From NCBI GenBank assembly GCA_902790375.1, contig CADARY010000024.1, positions 1 through 40,960 on the forward strand: DNA of 40,960 nucleotides. The letters run 5' to 3'. Origin of the DNA: Oscillospiraceae bacterium. Its GTDB lineage: Bacteria; Bacillota; Clostridia; Oscillospirales; Oscillospiraceae. The notes beneath the pieces were generated by a model. It saw only the letters and a list, made by a program, of their open reading frames with translations, made no database searches and was not told the DNA's origin. The first letter of the stretch is position 1, and each line of letters begins with the position of its first letter. Shown piece after piece: positions 23,834-31,698 of this stretch. A program made the translations under genes and the position numbers.

Positions 23834-25576
23834 GTGATCAAAACGCTTGCCGCGAGCCTGCGAGAGTACAAAAAGCCCGCTGTCCTCACGCTGCTCATCA
23901 TTATGGGGGAGGTCTTCTTTGAAGTGCTGATTCCCTTTTACACCGCCGACATGGTCAATATGATCAAGGCCGGCGAAGCCCTGTCCGCCGTCATGGCGCT
24001 CGGCGGAAAGCTGGTGCTGATGGCGATCGCCTCGCTCCTGTGCGGAGCGGTTGCGGCGCGCACCTGTTCCGATGCCGCAACGGGCTTTGCCAAAAATCTG
24101 CGGGAGGACATGTTCGTCCGGGTGCAGAGCTTTTCCTTTGAGAACATCGACCGCTTCTCCTCCGCCTCTCTGGTCACCCGCATGACGACCGACGTATCCA
24201 ATGTGCAGATGTCCTTCATGATGATCATCCGCACCGCCGTGCGCGCGCCGGTGATGTTTGTCTTCGCCATCTCCATGGCCTTCATCATGGGCGGGAAGCT
24301 GGCCCTCACCTTCGTGGTGGTGGTGCCGCTGCTGGTGGGCGGCCTGCTGCTGATTGCAAAGAAGGCCATGCCCGCCTTCCGCTCGGTCTTTCGCAAGTAC
24401 GACAAGCTCAACGAATCCATTGAGGAAAATGTGCGGGGCATGCGCGTGGTCAAGGGCTTTGCCCGTGAGGACTATGAAAAGCAGAAGTTTGCCGCAGCGG
24501 CGGACAGCATCTGCGTGGACTTCACAAAGGCCGAGCGCATCGTCGCCCTCAACGCCCCCCTCATGCAGCTTTGCATGTACTTCAACATGCTCTTCATCCT
24601 GACGGTGGGCGCGCGTCTCATCGTCTCCAGCCGCGGCGCTCTCATCGACGTGGGGCAGATCGCCGCCATGCTGACCTACGGTGTGCAGGTGCTCATGAGC
24701 CTGATGATGCTCTCCATCATCTACGTCATGATTACCATCTCCGCCGAGTCCGCCAAGCGCATCAGCGAGGTTCTGTCGGAGCAGCCCTCCCTCTCCAGTC
24801 CCGCCGACGCGAAGGAGACGGTCGCCGACGGCAGCGTCGATTTCAAGGACGTGTCCTTCAAATACGCCGCCTCGGCAGAGCGTTATGCCCTGTCGGACAT
24901 TGACCTGCACATCCCCTCCGGCAGCACCGTCGGCATTCTGGGCGGCACAGGCTCCGGCAAGACGACGCTTGTCCAGCTCATCGCCCGCCTCTACGACGTG
25001 ACGGAGGGCTGTGTGAAGGTCGGCGGCACGGATGTGCGCGAATACGACACGGACGCCCTGAGAAACGCGGTGTCCATGGTGCTGCAGAAAAACCTGCTCT
25101 TCTCCGGCACGATCGCCGAGAACCTCCGCTGGGGCAACGAGAACGCCACGGACGAGGAGCTCACAGAGGCCTGCAGACTTGCTCAGGCGGACGATTTTGT
25201 GCGCGCCTTCCCCGACGGGTATGAGACCCATATCGAGCAGGGCGGCGCCAACGTCTCCGGCGGGCAGAAGCAGCGGCTCTGCATTGCGCGGGCCCTGCTG
25301 AAAAAGCCGAAGATCCTGATCCTGGACGACTCCACCAGCGCGGTGGACACGAAGACCGACGCGCTCATCCGCGCGGGCTTCAAGACATACATCCCCGAGA
25401 CCACCAAGATCATCATCGCCCAGCGTGTGGCCTCGGTCATGGACGCGGATATGATCCTCATCATGGATAACGGCAGGATCGTGGACCGCGGCACCCATGA
25501 AGAGCTTTTGAAGAGCAGCGAGATCTACCGCGAGATCTATGCGCAGCAGACGAACGGAGGTGAGGAGCATGCCTAA
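23834..25576 (+). CDS. ABC exporter subunit A (degenerate-site half)
   Basis: This is a 580-residue half-exporter with six transmembrane helices and a C-terminal ATPase: Walker A 'GGTGSGKT' at 370-377, signature 'VSGGQKQR' and Walker B ending D498-D499. The catalytic glutamate after Walker B is Asp499, and the switch histidine is replaced by Gln530 ('IIAQRVASV'). This is the pattern of the degenerate-site partner in heterodimeric exporters such as TM287/288 and BmrC/D. Its own signature motif is canonical and would serve the partner's active site. GTG 23834 gives the usual N terminus; GTG 23822 is an alternative. It overlaps subunit B by 8 bases. The substrate is unknown, probably drugs, lipids or peptides. 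Confidence 0.92.
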   Translation: MIKTLAASLREYKKPAVLTLLIIMGEVFFEVLIPFYTADMVNMIKAGEALSAVMALGGKLVLMAIASLLCGAVAARTCSDAATGFAKNLREDMFVRVQSFSFENIDRFSSASLVTRMTTDVSNVQMSFMMIIRTAVRAPVMFVFAISMAFIMGGKLALTFVVVVPLLVGGLLLIAKKAMPAFRSVFRKYDKLNESIEENVRGMRVVKGFAREDYEKQKFAAAADSICVDFTKAERIVALNAPLMQLCMYFNMLFILTVGARLIVSSRGALIDVGQIAAMLTYGVQVLMSLMMLSIIYVMITISAESAKRISEVLSEQPSLSSPADAKETVADGSVDFKDVSFKYAASAERYALSDIDLHIPSGSTVGILGGTGSGKTTLVQLIARLYDVTEGCVKVGGTDVREYDTDALRNAVSMVLQKNLLFSGTIAENLRWGNENATDEELTEACRLAQADDFVRAFPDGYETHIEQGGANVSGGQKQRLCIARALLKKPKILILDDSTSAVDTKTDALIRAGFKTYIPETTKIIIAQRVASVMDADMILIMDNGRIVDRGTHEELLKSSEIYREIYAQQTNGGEEHA

Positions 25577-27506
25577 GATGCCGGGCGGAACCCGCGGCGG
25601 CGCCCATGCGCAGGGCGGCAGGCCGAAGGCGGACTTTCATGCGCTGGGCCGGGCGGTAAAGCGCCTCTTTGCCTACTATCCGCGCCTTGCCCCGCTGACG
25701 ATGCTGTGCATCCTTTTCTCCTCCATCGTCTCCTCGATCCCCTCGCTCTTTACCCAGAACGTCATCGCCGTCATCGAGCGCTGGTATCAGACCGGCGACT
25801 GGGCCGCCGCCCGGCCGGAGGTCTACCGCTATGTGACGGTGCTGGCGGTCCTGTACGTGCTGGCCCTCATCAGCGCCACCGTCTATGCCCAGCTCATGGC
25901 CGTCATGACCCAGGGCTTCCTCAACAAGCTCCGGCAGGAGACCTTCGACAAGATGCAGGACCTGCCCATCCGCTTTTTTGACACCCATCAGCACGGCGAT
26001 ATCATGAGCTACTACACCAACGACATCGACACCCTGCGCATGCTCATCAGCCAGTCCCTGCCCACCTTCATCCAGTCCGGCGCGGTCGTGCTGGTGGTCT
26101 TCGCCATCATGCTCTATTTCAGCGTCTGGATGACCCTCGTGCTGGTGGTGGGCGTCGTCGCCATGTTCTATGTCACCAAGGTAGTCGGCGGCGGCTCTGC
26201 CCGCTACTTCGTCAAGCAGCAGAAGTCCCTCGCCGCGACCGAGGGCTATGTACAGGAGATCATGAACGGCCAGAAGGTGGTCAAGGTCTTCTGCCACGAG
26301 CAGAAGAGCATTGAGGCCTTCAAAAAGCTCAATGACGAGCTGCGGGAAAACAGCCGCAAGGCAAACGCCTACGCCAACATCCTCGGCCCCATCATGAATA
26401 ACATCGGCAATATCCTCTATGTCGTCATGGCGCTGGCGGGCGGCATCTTCCTGCTGGCCGGGGTGCAGAACGTCTCGCTCTCCGGCAAGGCCTTCTCCAT
26501 CAGCGTGCTGGTGCCCTTCCTCGGCATGGCCAGGCAGTTCACCGGCAACGTCAACACCCTGGCCCAGCAGATCAACAACATCGTCATGGCTTCCGCGGGC
26601 GCAGGGCGCATCTTCTCCCTGATGGACGAGCAGCCTGAGACGGACGAGGGTTATGTCACGCTCGTGAACGTCATTGAAAACGCCGACGGCAGCCTCACCG
26701 AGACGACGGAGCGCACCGGCAAATGGGCCTGGCGGCATCCCCACGGGGACGGTACCCTGACCTACACGCCGCTCCGGGGCGACGTGCGGCTTCTGAATGT
26801 GGACTTTGCCTACGAAGAGGGCAAGGACGTGCTGCATGACGTGTCCGTCTATGCCGAGCCCGGCCAGAAGGTGGCCTTTGTCGGCGCCACCGGCGCGGGC
26901 AAGACCACGATCACGAACCTCATCAACCGCTTCTACGACATTGCCGACGGCAAGATCCGCTACGACGGCATCAACATCAACAAGATCAAGAAGGCGGATC
27001 TGCGCCGCTCCCTCGGCCTCGTGCTGCAGGAGACCAATCTCTTCACCGGCACCGTGCTCGACAACATCCGCTACGGCCGTCTCGACGCGAGCGACGAGGA
27101 GTGCCGGCGGGCCGCGAAGCTTGCGGGCGCGGACGATTTCATCGTGCGCCTGCCCGGGGGCTACGACACCATGCTCACCAACAACGGCTCAAACCTCTCT
27201 CAGGGCCAGCGTCAGCTCATCGCCATTGCCCGCGCGGCGGTGGCCGATCCCCCGGTCATGATCATGGACGAGGCCACCTCCTCCATCGACACCCGCACCG
27301 AGGCCATTGTGCAGCGGGGCATGGACGAGCTCATGAAGGGCCGCACGGTCTTCGTGATCGCCCACCGCCTCTCCACGGTCATGAACTCCGATGTGATCAT
27401 GGTTCTCGACCATGGCCGCATCATCGAGCGCGGCAGCCATGAAAAGCTTATCGCCGAAAAGGGCACCTACTATCAGCTCTACACCGGCGCGTTCGAGCTG
27501 GAGTAA
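25569..27506 (+). CDS. ABC exporter subunit B (catalytic half)
   Basis: This is a 645-residue half-exporter with a polar, Gly-rich N terminus, six transmembrane helices and a C-terminal ATPase. Walker A is 'GATGAGKT' at 439-446, Walker B is 'VMIMDEA' with the normal glutamate, and the switch histidine is present ('VIAHRLSTV'). The signature motif is altered to LSQGQ (543-547) instead of LSGGQ. This complements subunit A: B supplies the working Walker B/His and A supplies the working signature. An extra segment of about 40 residues precedes the ATPase. ATG 25569 has GGAGGTG in front. The pair shares a promoter and a terminator. Confidence 0.92.
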   Translation: MPKMPGGTRGGAHAQGGRPKADFHALGRAVKRLFAYYPRLAPLTMLCILFSSIVSSIPSLFTQNVIAVIERWYQTGDWAAARPEVYRYVTVLAVLYVLALISATVYAQLMAVMTQGFLNKLRQETFDKMQDLPIRFFDTHQHGDIMSYYTNDIDTLRMLISQSLPTFIQSGAVVLVVFAIMLYFSVWMTLVLVVGVVAMFYVTKVVGGGSARYFVKQQKSLAATEGYVQEIMNGQKVVKVFCHEQKSIEAFKKLNDELRENSRKANAYANILGPIMNNIGNILYVVMALAGGIFLLAGVQNVSLSGKAFSISVLVPFLGMARQFTGNVNTLAQQINNIVMASAGAGRIFSLMDEQPETDEGYVTLVNVIENADGSLTETTERTGKWAWRHPHGDGTLTYTPLRGDVRLLNVDFAYEEGKDVLHDVSVYAEPGQKVAFVGATGAGKTTITNLINRFYDIADGKIRYDGININKIKKADLRRSLGLVLQETNLFTGTVLDNIRYGRLDASDEECRRAAKLAGADDFIVRLPGGYDTMLTNNGSNLSQGQRQLIAIARAAVADPPVMIMDEATSSIDTRTEAIVQRGMDELMKGRTVFVIAHRLSTVMNSDVIMVLDHGRIIERGSHEKLIAEKGTYYQLYTGAFELE

Positions 27507-27520
27507 TTTCAAAAAATACG

Positions 27521-27554
27521 CCGCAGGGGTCATCGACCCCTGCGGTCTTTTTTC
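27521..27554. terminator. Bidirectional terminator between exporter and small-protein operon
   Basis: CCGCAGGGGT (27521-27530) and ACCCCTGCGG (27536-27545) form a perfect 10-bp stem, with T-runs on the plus side (TCTTTTTT) and, on the opposite strand, ATTTTTTG. It can end both convergent transcripts. Confidence 0.85.
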
Positions 27555-27834
27555 ACAGCAGGAACATCGCGCCCATGATGACCAGCAGCTCCTGATCCCC
27601 GCTCTCCCGGTAGAGGAGGTAGAGGATCAAAAGCAGCAGCAGATCCTCCGTCTCAAGCTCTGCCCCGATCCCGGGCAGCAGACGCCTGAGGTCCAGCCCC
27701 GGCGGGGGCGGCGGCATGGGCTCCGGTGCCGGTCTTACCGGGCGCGGCATGGGTCCCGGCGGGGGCGGCGGCAGATCCTGCGGCTCCGGCATGCGGGTAA
27801 AGCGGCCCGTGTTGCCCTCATAGCGGTTGATCAT
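27553..27834 (-). CDS. Proline-rich small protein with hydrophobic C terminus
   Basis: The 93-residue product has three parts: a polar N terminus (MINRYEGNTGRFTRMPEP), a proline-rich middle with two PPPPP runs, and a C-terminal hydrophobic part (TEDLLLLLILYLLYRESGDQELLVIMGAMFLL) that probably forms one or two short membrane or self-assembling helices. ATG 27834 has GGGAGG five bases ahead. It overlaps the preceding gene by 17 bases. I recall small clostridial proteins ending in 'DDLLLLLLLYLLx(n)DDELLLILG' without a known role; family membership is a recollection only. It is last in a three-gene operon. Confidence 0.6.
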   Translation of the reverse strand: MINRYEGNTGRFTRMPEPQDLPPPPPGPMPRPVRPAPEPMPPPPPGLDLRRLLPGIGAELETEDLLLLLILYLLYRESGDQELLVIMGAMFLL

Positions 27835-28174
27835 CGCCGCCTCCCGTCTCCCCCATGGCAAGGCGGGCGATGCGGGCAAGCTTCGCCAGGCGCAGGGCCC
27901 GGTCCATCTTGCCCCGCCGTTTTTCGGAGAGGTAGGGCTGCATCGCCCTGAGCAGCGCCTGCTCCCGTCCGTCGCCGCCGTCCTTCATGGCCCGCGCGAG
28001 CTTTTTGAGAAGCCCCGGGTCGATCCCCAGCTCCCCCGTCTCCGGCGTGCCCGGGCGCTCCGGCGCGGCCCCGCCGCCCATGAGCGACCGGGCCAGCCCT
28101 GCGATCTGCTCCATCTGCTTCGGGTCGGAGAGGATGCTGTTCAGTTGATCCTCCAGTTCACCCACGGCGCTCAC
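27818..28174 (-). CDS. Conserved hypothetical small helical protein
   Basis: The 118-residue product is predicted to be mainly helical: 'LEDQLNSILSDPKQMEQIAGLARSLM' at the N terminus, a Pro/Gly-rich linker, then 'LLRAMQPYLSEKRRGKMDRALRLAKLARIARLA', an amphipathic basic helix. No enzyme motif is visible. The start is GTG. GGGAGG lies only three bases before it, and an in-frame GTG three codons later (12-base spacing) is an alternative. It follows the 79-residue protein by 13 bases and overlaps the proline-rich protein, so the three are probably made together. Confidence 0.65.
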   Translation of the reverse strand: MSAVGELEDQLNSILSDPKQMEQIAGLARSLMGGGAAPERPGTPETGELGIDPGLLKKLARAMKDGGDGREQALLRAMQPYLSEKRRGKMDRALRLAKLARIARLAMGETGGGDDQPL

Positions 28175-28187
28175 CTCCCGCTCCGGT

Positions 28188-28427
28188 TTACGATTCCATC
28201 ATTTTCCGTATCCCCTCGGCGAGGCGTCTGCCCTCCTCCGTGGACAGCACAGAGCCCAGCATCGCCCGCAGTTTCTCCTGGTCTCCGGCCTTTGCGGCAT
28301 CGGCAAGCCCCGCCGTGTCCAGCATGGCGGCAAGGCGGGCGGAATCCTCGGACGAGGCCAGGGCCTTCAGCTCGCGGGTCTTGCCCCGGCGCTCCAGCTC
28401 CCGGCCGAGCTGCTCAAAATTTTGCAT
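28188..28427 (-). CDS. Conserved hypothetical small protein, 79 residues
   Basis: This all-helical, charged protein (MQNFEQLGRELERRGKTRELKALASSEDSARLAAMLDT...) has the internal pattern 'KAGDQEKLRAMLGSVLSTEEGRRLAEGIRKMM'. The ribosome site GAGGTGAG is eight bases before the ATG. It is the first gene of a minus-strand trio and is divergent from the phosphodiesterase. No function is recognised. The shared helical, SD-coupled style of the trio suggests subunits of one assembly. Confidence 0.65.
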   Translation of the reverse strand: MQNFEQLGRELERRGKTRELKALASSEDSARLAAMLDTAGLADAAKAGDQEKLRAMLGSVLSTEEGRRLAEGIRKMMES

Positions 28428-28455
28428 TGCATCTCACCTCGCTTCAGGTTATTAT
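28427..28455 (+). promoter_or_regulatory. Promoter of the phosphodiesterase gene
   Basis: TTGCAT (28427-28432) and TATTAT (28450-28455) are separated by 17 bases, about 40 bases before the phosphodiesterase start, in the divergent gap with the small-protein trio. Confidence 0.45.
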
Positions 28456-28495
28456 ATTCACCGGAGCGAAAAAGGATGACAGGGAGGGCGGCAGC

Positions 28496-28972
28496 ATGAT
28501 AAGGGCGGCGGTTTTTTCGGATACGCACGGCAACAATTTTCCCATGCTGGAGGCGGCGCGGCAGGCGAAGGCGGACGTGCTGATCCACCTGGGCGATCAT
28601 GACCGGGACGCGCAGCTTCTGCGGCAGGCCTTTCCCGACACGCCCCTCTATTCCGTCTGCGGCAACTGCGATCTTGCGCCGCTCGCGCCGGAGCGCCTGA
28701 CCGTTGAGCTCGGGCCGGTGAAGGTCTTTCTCACGCACGGGCACCTCTACTCCGTGAGCGCCTGGCAGGCGGACTGGCTGGTCTACGCCGCCGAGGAGCA
28801 GGGCGCAAGCCTCGCCCTCTTCGGCCATACGCACCGCGCCTTCCATGAGCAGGTGGGAGGCGTGACGCTCCTGAACCCCGGCACTGCCGGCAAGGGGAGC
28901 AATCTCACCTGGGCCATGGTCACGATTTTTGACAACGGCGCAATTTCGTGCCAGATCAAAAAGATACCATAA
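28496..28972 (+). CDS. YfcE/MJ0936-type metallophosphoesterase
   Basis: The 158-residue protein contains the calcineurin-like metal motifs in order: 'FSDTHGN' (8-14), 'HLGDHDRD', 'SVCGNCD', 'FLTHGHLY' and 'FGHTHRAF'. These are the two-metal site residues of YfcE-like phosphodiesterases. They cleave phosphodiesters in vitro; the natural substrate is unclear. The ATG follows GGGAGG. The gene is followed by a basic small protein 100 bases later, possibly in the same transcript. Confidence 0.9.
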   Translation: MIRAAVFSDTHGNNFPMLEAARQAKADVLIHLGDHDRDAQLLRQAFPDTPLYSVCGNCDLAPLAPERLTVELGPVKVFLTHGHLYSVSAWQADWLVYAAEEQGASLALFGHTHRAFHEQVGGVTLLNPGTAGKGSNLTWAMVTIFDNGAISCQIKKIP

Positions 28973-29033
28973 GCGCAGCCTGTCCGGGCTGCGGGCTCCA
29001 CGCCGGCGCGGATTCAGACACCGCATAAAACAG

Positions 29034-29064
29034 CCTCCCTGCGGGAACACTATCCGCAGGGAGG
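29034..29064 (+). promoter_or_regulatory. Hairpin that hides the Shine-Dalgarno of the next gene
   Basis: CCTCCCTGCGG (29034-29044) and CCGCAGGGAGG (29054-29064) form a perfect 11-bp stem with a 9-base loop. The right arm contains GGGAGG, the only ribosome site for the ATG at 29073. The structure would block translation unless opened, so it is a candidate post-transcriptional switch. There is no T-tract, so it is not a simple terminator. Confidence 0.5.
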
Positions 29065-29072
29065 TGTTATTG

Positions 29073-29243
29073 ATGAGCAAGAAATCGAAGAAAAAGGAAC
29101 CGGAGACCAATCCCCGGCTCGATCCCGAGACCCGGCTGGCCCCGCGCTTTGACAGCGCCGGCATTGCGAAGTTCCCCGTTGCCGGGCCCGGCGAGATGGG
29201 CTTTCGCGTGCTGGACGATTTCACTGAGGAGCATATACAGTGA
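29073..29243 (+). CDS. Small basic protein, 56 residues
   Basis: The product begins MSKKSKKKEPETNPRLDPETRLAPRFD, a Lys-rich, probably disordered tail, and ends 'PGEMGFRVLDDFTEEHIQ'. GGGAGG is well spaced but buried in a hairpin. A terminator follows 8 bases after the stop, which supports this being a real gene. No family is recognised. Confidence 0.6.
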   Translation: MSKKSKKKEPETNPRLDPETRLAPRFDSAGIAKFPVAGPGEMGFRVLDDFTEEHIQ

Positions 29244-29250
29244 CAAAAAA

Positions 29251-29279
29251 CGGAAGCGGAGATGCCGCTTCCGTTTTTC
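29251..29279. terminator. Bidirectional terminator
   Basis: CGGAAGCGG (29251-29259) and CCGCTTCCG (29265-29273) form a perfect 9-bp stem flanked by AAAAAA on the left and TTTTT on the right. It ends the 56-residue gene on the plus strand and the metK-csoR transcript on the minus strand. Confidence 0.85.
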
Positions 29280-29280
29280 G

Positions 29281-29664
29281 TCAGATGAACTTGTCAATGG
29301 CCGCGTTGAGCTCCTCGAGGGCGTGATCGCCGCTCTCGACCCCGGCGATGCAGTGCTCGATATGATCCTTGAGGATGATCTTCGCCGTGCTGCCGAGGGC
29401 CGAGCGCACCGCCGCGAGCTGCACCAGCACCTCGGTGCAGTCGCGCCCCTCCTCCACCATGCGCTTGACGGACTCCAGATGGCCGATGGCCCGGGCCAGC
29501 CGGTTCACGACCGCCCTGGTCTGGGTATGGTCATGGTGATGCATGTGCTCCCCCTCATGGCTGTGGGTGTGCTCATGGGAGTGGGTATGCTCCGGCTCCA
29601 GCTCATGGGCGTGGACCTTGCCGTCGCCATGGTCATGATAATAGATCTGCTGTTCGTTTTCCAC
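29281..29664 (-). CDS. CsoR/RcnR-family metal-sensing repressor with His-rich N terminus
   Basis: The 127-residue protein is built of the CsoR helical fold (about 47-127) with the Cu(I)-type ligands C76, H101 and C105. Their spacing (25 and 4) equals that of M. tuberculosis CsoR C36/H61/C65. The first 46 residues are unusual: 15 histidines in 'HDHGDGKVHAH', 'HTHSHEHTHSHEGEHMHHHDH' style clusters, able to bind metal. Typical CsoR proteins are about 90-110 residues without this tail. The start is GTG after AAGGAGG. It lies 21 bases after metK and so is probably in the SAM-riboswitch operon; no metal exporter is adjacent. The real metal is unproven. Confidence 0.85.
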   Translation of the reverse strand: MENEQQIYYHDHGDGKVHAHELEPEHTHSHEHTHSHEGEHMHHHDHTQTRAVVNRLARAIGHLESVKRMVEEGRDCTEVLVQLAAVRSALGSTAKIILKDHIEHCIAGVESGDHALEELNAAIDKFI

Positions 29665-29685
29665 GCCGCAGGGCCTCCTTGTCTT

Positions 29686-30870
<1,185 letters not shown>

Positions 30871-30926
30871 GGCTTTATCCTCCGGTTCTGTTTTTCCCTT
30901 ATCCGAGAGAGCCGCGGTGAACATTT

Positions 30927-30984
30927 ATGCCCCTTCCGCCGCTGAAGCGCTCCCCTCTCCCGGACGCCGCATGCGCGGCCGGGG
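30927..30984. repeat. Dispersed GC-rich repeat, copy 2
   Basis: It begins CCCCTTCCGCCGCTGAAGCG and ends ATGCGCGGCCGGGG, aligned to the copy at 23684-23733 with a few substitutions and a short insertion. It sits in the metK leader, about 57 bases before the metK ATG. Confidence 0.6.
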
Positions 30985-31086
30985 TGGCTTAAGGCAATAC
31001 CGCATAATTCGGCAAGAGCAGATCCTGAGAAAATTTGGGTTCTGATAAAGGCACTTTTTCGCAGATGTACTTTGTGTACCTCAAGA

Positions 31087-31227
31087 TAAAAGCGCGCCCC
31101 GCATCCGGGGCGCGTCGTAAGTCTCTTCTCAAGCCTCATCTTTCGTCTCACCGCCGGATTTGGCACCTTGCGCTCACCGCAGGTTGCCGGGCTTCACAGG
31201 GCCGTTCCCTCCACCGCTCTTGATAAG
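31087..31227 (-). ncRNA. SAM-I riboswitch (S-box) with terminator, controlling metK
   Basis: On the minus strand the S-box blocks occur in the right order: CTTATCAAGAG (P1 5' side), CGGTGGAGGGA, GAAGCCCGGCAACC, AAGGTGCCAAATCC, GATGAG, and the P1 3' strand CTTGAGAAG (31133-31125). After the aptamer (31125-31227) comes a GC hairpin (CGCGCCCC/GGGGCGCG, forward 31093-31114) and a CTTTTATC tail. When SAM binds, the aptamer is expected to let the terminator form and shut off metK. This is a standard transcriptional off-switch; the unusual part is the 215-base leader between terminator and metK. Confidence 0.95.
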
Positions 31228-31245
31228 GTGTTCAATTGTGGGAAT

Positions 31246-31273
31246 AGTATAGCAGAAAAATGCGTTTTGTCAA
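31246..31273 (-). promoter_or_regulatory. Promoter of the riboswitch-metK operon
   Basis: On the minus strand TTGACA (forward 31268-31273) and TATACT (forward 31246-31251) are 16 bases apart, placing the transcript start just before the riboswitch P1 stem. Confidence 0.75.
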
Positions 31274-31334
31274 GCAACGTGACAGCTCATTTGCCTTGGC
31301 GCTCCGTCCCGTGCCGGTTTGAACAGGACGCAGG

Positions 31335-31526
31335 TCACTTGCCGCTGCCCACCGTGCTGTTGACGGTGATCGGGAACTCGACATTGACTTCGACGTTGGT
31401 GCTGATGGGGAACTGGAAAACCTGCTGGAAAACTCTGGAGGCCCCGCGCGGGATTCTGATCGTGCTGCACGCGCACAGGGTAAACATCATGACCAGGCAG
31501 AGAATCAGGGCGATGACTATTTTCAT
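31335..31526 (-). CDS. Small lipoprotein, 63 residues
   Basis: The product has an N-terminal hydrophobic signal (MKIVIALILCLVMMFT) followed by the lipobox L-C-A-C with acceptor Cys20, so it is predicted to be lipidated and membrane anchored after cleavage. The mature part is about 44 residues and carries the periodic 'FPISTNVEVNVEFPITVNSTVG'. GGGGG before the ATG and a strong promoter support it. No family is recognised. Bases 31274-31334 between it and the metK promoter hold nothing further. Confidence 0.65.
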   Translation of the reverse strand: MKIVIALILCLVMMFTLCACSTIRIPRGASRVFQQVFQFPISTNVEVNVEFPITVNSTVGSGK

Positions 31527-31554
31527 GCTTTAACCCCCTCTTTTTTGTTGTTTT

Positions 31555-31584
31555 ATTATACCATTCCCCCGCGCGCTGTGTCAA
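31555..31584 (-). promoter_or_regulatory. Promoter of the small lipoprotein gene
   Basis: On the minus strand TTGACA (forward 31579-31584) and TATAAT (forward 31555-31560) are 18 bases apart, giving a short leader before the lipoprotein start. Confidence 0.7.
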
Positions 31585-31587
31585 CAG

Positions 31588-31609
31588 CTTTGACAGATCG
31601 CTGTCAAAG
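31588..31609. promoter_or_regulatory. 9-bp inverted repeat, candidate operator
   Basis: CTTTGACAG (31588-31596) and CTGTCAAAG (31601-31609) are perfect inverted repeats 4 bases apart, 4 bases upstream of the lipoprotein -35 on the minus strand and 34 bases before the holB -35. Such a compact dyad in a divergent gap is typical of a dimeric regulator site. The regulator is unknown. Confidence 0.5.
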
Positions 31610-31642
31610 TTGGATCATACGCCTCAAAACAGATTCTTTTCA

Positions 31643-31671
31643 TTGACTTCACCTCTTCTTTAGGGTAAAAT
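31643..31671 (+). promoter_or_regulatory. Promoter of holB-ricT
   Basis: TTGACT (31643-31648) and TAAAAT (31666-31671) with a 17-base spacer. The transcript start near 31678 lies after the GTG at 31675, which argues for the downstream ATG as the holB start. Confidence 0.6.
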
Positions 31672-31698
31672 ACAGTGATTCAGTATCGGAAAGGCGGG

